A stretch of 64,000 bases of DNA. Source: Heterodera schachtii (lineage: Eukaryota; Nematoda; Chromadorea; Rhabditida; Heteroderidae). The notes under the pieces were generated by a model, which had not been told where the DNA came from, ran no database searches, and worked only from the letters and a program-made list of their open reading frames with translations. Where the stretch lies: the NCBI GenBank assembly GCA_023374025.1, contig SIJG01000058.1, positions 379,005 to 443,004 on the forward strand. Direction: 5' to 3'. The position numbers were made by a program, and so were the translations under genes. Below are positions 60,166-64,000 of this stretch, piece by piece. Position 1 is the first letter of the stretch; each line of letters starts with the position of its first letter.

Positions 60166-61896
60166 ATGTCTTCAGCAGAAATTCTGTACGTTTTTTTCAG
60201 ACGTTTCGCATTTCTTTTGCTCAAATTGTGGCCAGAATTTGTGAGATTAAAATTTCAAAATCAGTTTTAAAAGATTAGCTTTTTAGAGGCTAAAACTTTA
60301 CATTTTACTTCATTCGTCTTCGTCTTTAATCTTTGACCCTTTCATTGCTTTTTCCTTTCTTTCCATTAATTCATTCATTCCCAAATTCATTTTCAGTTTG
60401 TGTGCCCTGTCTCTTATTCTGTTGGTCGAATGTGCCATCATTCTTTGGATCAATTTTGACCATGTCAAAAAACGACTACGCCCTCACAAAAAAATGTAAA
60501 AAAAAAATTAAACGAGATTTTGAAAATTCTCCCTAATTTTCAGCTTTATCTGCGGCGACTGTTGGCTGGAAGTGTTTGATTTTCTTGCGCCTTCCCAACT
60601 TGGCCTCGAAATTGCGCTGGTCAACCGCCGTTTTAACTGCATTGTCGACGAACATTTTAAGACACGCAAATGGAAATTGGGCGGAATGCAAATTTGCCAC
60701 GAAATTGGAGACAATGGCACCAAGCAAATGCAAATTGTCAATTCCGATGAAAATCCATTGCCAATCCCGCAAAATCCGTTGCCGAACAAAGTCATCGGAT
60801 TCAGACACATTCATATCTTGTAAAAATTTGATTAAATTGGAATTTTTCGTCTAAATTTTCTGCTTTTCAGCTACATCGATCAAAATGCCGACGCTTTTCT
60901 CCGCCGTTTTCGCCGTATTTTCGCCTTTTCTTCAATTTACTTGGTCATCACTGAAAATGTTAGCGTTTCGGAATTTGTTTTGCTCAACGTTTTGCCAATG
61001 CTTCGCGACTCCATTGTTGTGATGTATTTGAACTCCGTCGCTTTACGTCGTTTCCGCCAATTGGCCCCGTCACTGCTCAACGATTGTCCATCTCTTCACA
61101 CTGTCATTTTCAAAGATGACATTCTCCCGGAATTTCCGGCTGATGACAGTGCCAATGTGACGGATGGCCAAGCGGTGGTCAAATGGCTGTTTTCGCCTTG
61201 TCCGAACAGTCTGCCAAAGGTGTTGCATTTGCATGACTTTTCGGTGGATCAATGGTCGTCAACGATGGAACAGTTCAAAGCGGTGATTATCCCTATTTAA
61301 CTAGTTTTTCTCTAATGTTTTTTGTCCCATTTTTAGGCATTTTCCAATGCTTCTTCGCCGGTTACTTTTCGCGTTTATTTTTTCTTTCCGCCGTCTTCTC
61401 CAATTGACTTTGTTGTGCCAATTGATCTGATCAACGAAGTTACGGGGGAGAAATTGGCACTTGGACAGTCATCAGCAAATGATTTTTGCCTCTTCCGTTG
61501 TCCAATTGCGTGGGATGGAACAAATTGGGAAAATGTTTGGAAAGAATTAAGTGCTCGACGGAACCCAATTGACATTCGGATCAGAGACGGCGGATACGAT
61601 GATGACGGGTGAATAAAATTTAAAGTGCTTAATCATTTTATGAGTCCAATCGTCGATAATTTTGCTTAAACTTTGTGCTTTCAATTCGTATCCAAAAACG
61701 TACGATTTGTTTTGAAATGGACAGAATTATGGTACAAAATAAACTCAAGGATAGTTAGTTGTTTTGTTGATTGGACTCATAAAAATGAATTAATAAAAAT
61801 TGAATTGACTTATATTATAATTTGCAATCGAATCATCGTTTTTTCAGTCTTCTCGACGACGCTTCTCCCGGATCGAGTGATCAGCAGAAGAAATGA
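60166..61896 (+). CDS. Type B membrane-anchored F-box-like protein, intact
   Basis: Exons 60166-60185 (MSSAEI), 60397-60495, 60544-60819, 60871-61282, 61337-61608, 61848-61896 sum to 376 codons (375 residues). The helix exon reads LCALSLILLVECAIILWINF then DHVKKRLRPHKK; a glutamate sits in the middle of the helix, weakening it. F-box: FICGDCWLEVFDFLAPSQLG. Then YIDQNADAFLRRFRRIFAFS, LRRFRQLAPSLLNDCPSLHT, VTDGQAVVKWLFSP, AFSNASSPVTFRV, DLINEVTGEKLALG, RCPIAWDGTNWENV. Tail LLDDASPGSSDQQKK. Promoter, start exon and all splice sites match the type B pattern, so this is the best candidate for a working type B gene together with the one at 23270. Confidence 0.87.
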
Positions 61897-62440
61897 ATTA
61901 ATTAATTGATGCGATTGTCTGACCGAAATTATGTTGGCACTTTGCCATTAAAATACTTTTTGTATTTGACTTTTGCTTGCTCCGCAAATGCGTCCATTTC
62001 CATTGTATTTTATGTACATATATATGTGAAATTCAATTGTGAGTAATTAATTAATCGAAGATAAAATGGCTAATAATAAAAACAACGGTAAAAGCTTGGG
62101 CATATTCGCGGCCCAACCCAATAAATGCCTTGGCATAACAAATTCGGTTCTAGTCGGTTTTACGCGTCTCATGACACTTTACGCGTCCCATGACATTTTA
62201 CGCGTCCCAACAACATTTTACGCGTCCCATCACATTTTAACCGTCCCATCACATTTTACGCGTCCCATGACATTTTACGCGTCCCAACAACATCTTACGC
62301 ATCCAATCATATTTTAAGCGTCCCATCACATTTTACGCGTCCCATGGCATTTTACGCGTCCCAACAACATTTTACGCGTCCCATCACATTTTAAGCGTCC
62401 CATCACATTTTACGCGTCCCATGGCATTTTGTGTCCATGG

Positions 62441-62499
62441 CAGGGATGGCATTACTATGCCCCAAAATTTTCGGAGATCGTAATTCCGCGCCATCCCTA
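62441..62499. mobile_element. 59-bp micro-element nested in the satellite element
   Basis: Termini CAGGGATGGCATTAC and the complement of TAGGGATGGCGCGG; flanks GTCCATGG (62433-62440) and ATCCATGG (62500-62507), one mismatch. Closely related in ends and interior (CCCCAAAATTTTCGG) to the element at 47841. Confidence 0.75.
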
Positions 62500-62859
62500 A
62501 TCCATGGTATTTTAGCCGTCTTAATAACTAACAAATAAGAGGAAACTGTTTTTTTCGTCCGGTATTCAGCAGTAGTCTTTTAAAATATGTTGTAAATCTA
62601 AGTTATAATAACAACTCATGCAAAGACAACTCAAACAATGCCTTAGACTAGGTCTAAGCTTTAGGCTTAAGCCTAGGCTTGGCTTTTTATAATTTTTTAT
62701 ATTAGTAACTTTGTGTTGACATTATTAAGTGTGCATAGGGTGCTTTCAAACATTTCGATAATCTATACAATCAAGAACAATTAGACGATTCGGAAGGTAT
62801 AAAGTTTCGACTGATGACGGTTCGAAAACATGTTTTTGAAACGCATAAAATGCCAAGGA

Positions 62860-63715
62860 TGCGTAAACTGTTGTTGGGATGCGTAAACTGTTGTTGGGAC
62901 ACGTAAAATGTGATAGGACACGTAAAATGTCATGGGACGCGTAAAGTGTCATGGACGCGTAAAGTGTCATGGGACGCGTAAAGTGTCATGGGACGCGTAA
63001 AGTGTCATGGGACGCGTAAAGTGTCATGGGACGCGTAAAGTGTCATGGGACGCGTAAAGTGTCATGGGACGCGTAAAGTGTCATGGGACGCGTAAAGTGT
63101 CATGGGACGCGTAAAGTGTCATGGGACGCGTAAAGTGTCATGGGACGCGTAAAGTGTCATGGGACGCGTAAAGTGTCATGGGACGCGTAAAGTGTCATGG
63201 GACGCGTAAAGTGTCATGGGACGCGTAAAGTGTCATGGGACGCGTAAAGTGTCATGGGACGCGTAAAGTGTCATGGGACGCGTAAAGTGTCATGGGACGC
63301 GTAAAGTGTCATGGGACGCGTAAAGTGTCATGGGACGCGTAAAGTGTCATGGGACGCGTAAAGTGTCATGGGACGCGTAAAGTGTCATGGGACGCGTAAA
63401 GTGTCATGGGACGCGTAAAGTGTCATGGGACGCGTAAAGTGTCATGGGACGCGACGCGTAAAGTGTCATGGGACGCGTAAAGTGTCATGGGACGCGTAAA
63501 GTGTCATGGGACGCGTAAAGTGTCATGGGACGCGTAAGTGTCATGGGACGCGTAAAGTGTCATGGGACGCGTAAAGTGTCATTTGACGCGTAAAGTGTCA
63601 TGGGACGCGTAAAGTGTCATGGACGCGTAAAGTGTCATGGGACGCGTAAAGTGTCATGGGACGCGTAAAGTGTCATGGGACACGTAAAATGTCATGGGGC
63701 GCGTAAAACCGACTA
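62860..63715. repeat. 19-bp tandem satellite
   Basis: Units of GGACGCGTAAAGTGTCATG repeated about 40 times, nearly identical in the centre and diverging toward 62870-62930 and at the right end. A few slips (for example GACGCGACGCG at 63449) mark array errors. MluI-type ACGCGT occurs in every unit. Confidence 0.95.
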
Positions 63716-63795
63716 GAACCACAAATCCCTGCTGACTTTAGGCTGTCAATTTTTTAGTCACACAATTACTAGCTATTATTAATGACAATTTCCAG

Positions 63796-64000
63796 TTCGT
63801 TAAGGAAATGTTCAAAATATCCGCTGGAGTAGAGAATGATCAATGGGAAATGCTTACCGAAAACTTCCTGAGATTCGCGACTTACCGCCGAATCCGAAAA
63901 CCCCGAGACACAAAATCCGAGACTTTTCAAAAAATTCTCACACCCTTAAAAATCGATTCGATTAAAAGCTTCTATAAATTTATTTTGAATGAGAGATTGG
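63796..64000 (+). CDS. Partial exon of an unknown gene at the window edge
   Basis: A TTTCCAG acceptor at 63789-63795 is followed by 68 open codons to the edge: FVKEMFKISAGVENDQWEML, TENFLRFATYRRIRKPRD, SETFQKILTPLKIDSIKS. Amino-acid composition is protein-like and all other frames close quickly. Not recognised; too short to assign. Confidence 0.4.

Larger units (their letters stand above)
62146..63720. mobile_element. hAT-like element built from 19-bp satellite arrays
   Basis: Termini GGTTCTAGTCGGTTTTACGC at 62146 and its complement ending 63720. Flanks ACAAATTC (62138-62145) and ACAAATCC (63721-63728) match at 7 of 8 bases. Each arm continues directly into tandem units containing ACGCGT. 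The left arm (about 270 bp) and the right arm (about 850 bp) are inverted relative to each other. The interior holds a nested 59-bp element (62441-62499). Confidence 0.78.

Noticed and set aside
62066..62317. ORF reading into the ACGCGT repeats
   Set aside because: Its second half is a translation of the tandem repeat (TFYAS-type units), not a gene.
62860..63715. Regular short repeats as a possible CRISPR array
   Set aside because: Units are 19 bp with no unique spacers, the genome is eukaryotic, and the array is bounded by transposon ends; it is a satellite.

Overview
This looks like a window of nematode nuclear DNA, most likely from a plant-parasitic cyst nematode (Globodera/Heterodera group). 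The evidence is an AT-rich sequence, many introns of about 45-70 bases with TTTTAG/TTTCAG acceptors, TATA-type core promoters, and a local array of F-box-like proteins of a kind I associate with cyst nematodes. The genus is inferred from family recognition, not proven by the sequence.

The window is dominated by two lineages of F-box-like genes in mixed orientation. Type A (about 21 copies and fragments) has five exons: a tiny start exon (MNRR), the F-box exon (WIC.DVWMDILPSF...), a long exon starting YIDH, an exon starting xFLRATTSVSY and holding ELVNERT.EKLTL and NWLL.RCPIGE, and a short charged tail exon. Type B (five copies) has six exons and carries a predicted membrane segment followed by a KKRRR-type stop-transfer just before the F-box. 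Exon coordinates sum to whole codons for type A genes at 7822-9086, 9670-10915, 20634-22522, 36100-37474 and 43893-45182, and for type B genes at 23270-24784 and 60166-61896. Others carry one or a few frameshifts (many in homopolymers) or are truncated. Distinct TATA-centred promoter blocks travel with type A, type B and a third N-terminal variant.

Other genes are sparse: a two-exon N/Q-rich, cysteine-rich membrane or secreted protein (40365-41274), a 64-residue protein with a signal peptide in a GC-rich pocket (45383-45577), an 82-residue ORF (18284-18532), an unrecognised multi-exon gene (52024-53107), an isolated GC-rich reading frame (13592-14143) and a partial exon at the right edge.

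Mobile DNA is plentiful. A Ty3/gypsy element (28559-33591) with two LTRs that look identical by eye and the target duplication TTCTT sits between the TATA box and the start codon of a type A gene. Non-autonomous DNA elements with 8-bp target duplications (hAT-like) occur at 16435, 22726, 22902, 27241, 38206, 47841, 62146 and 62441, and an element with a 9-bp duplication at 58808. Several of these are filled with tandem copies of their own subterminal motif, most strikingly the 1.6-kb element at 62146-63720, which contains a 19-bp satellite of about 40 units.
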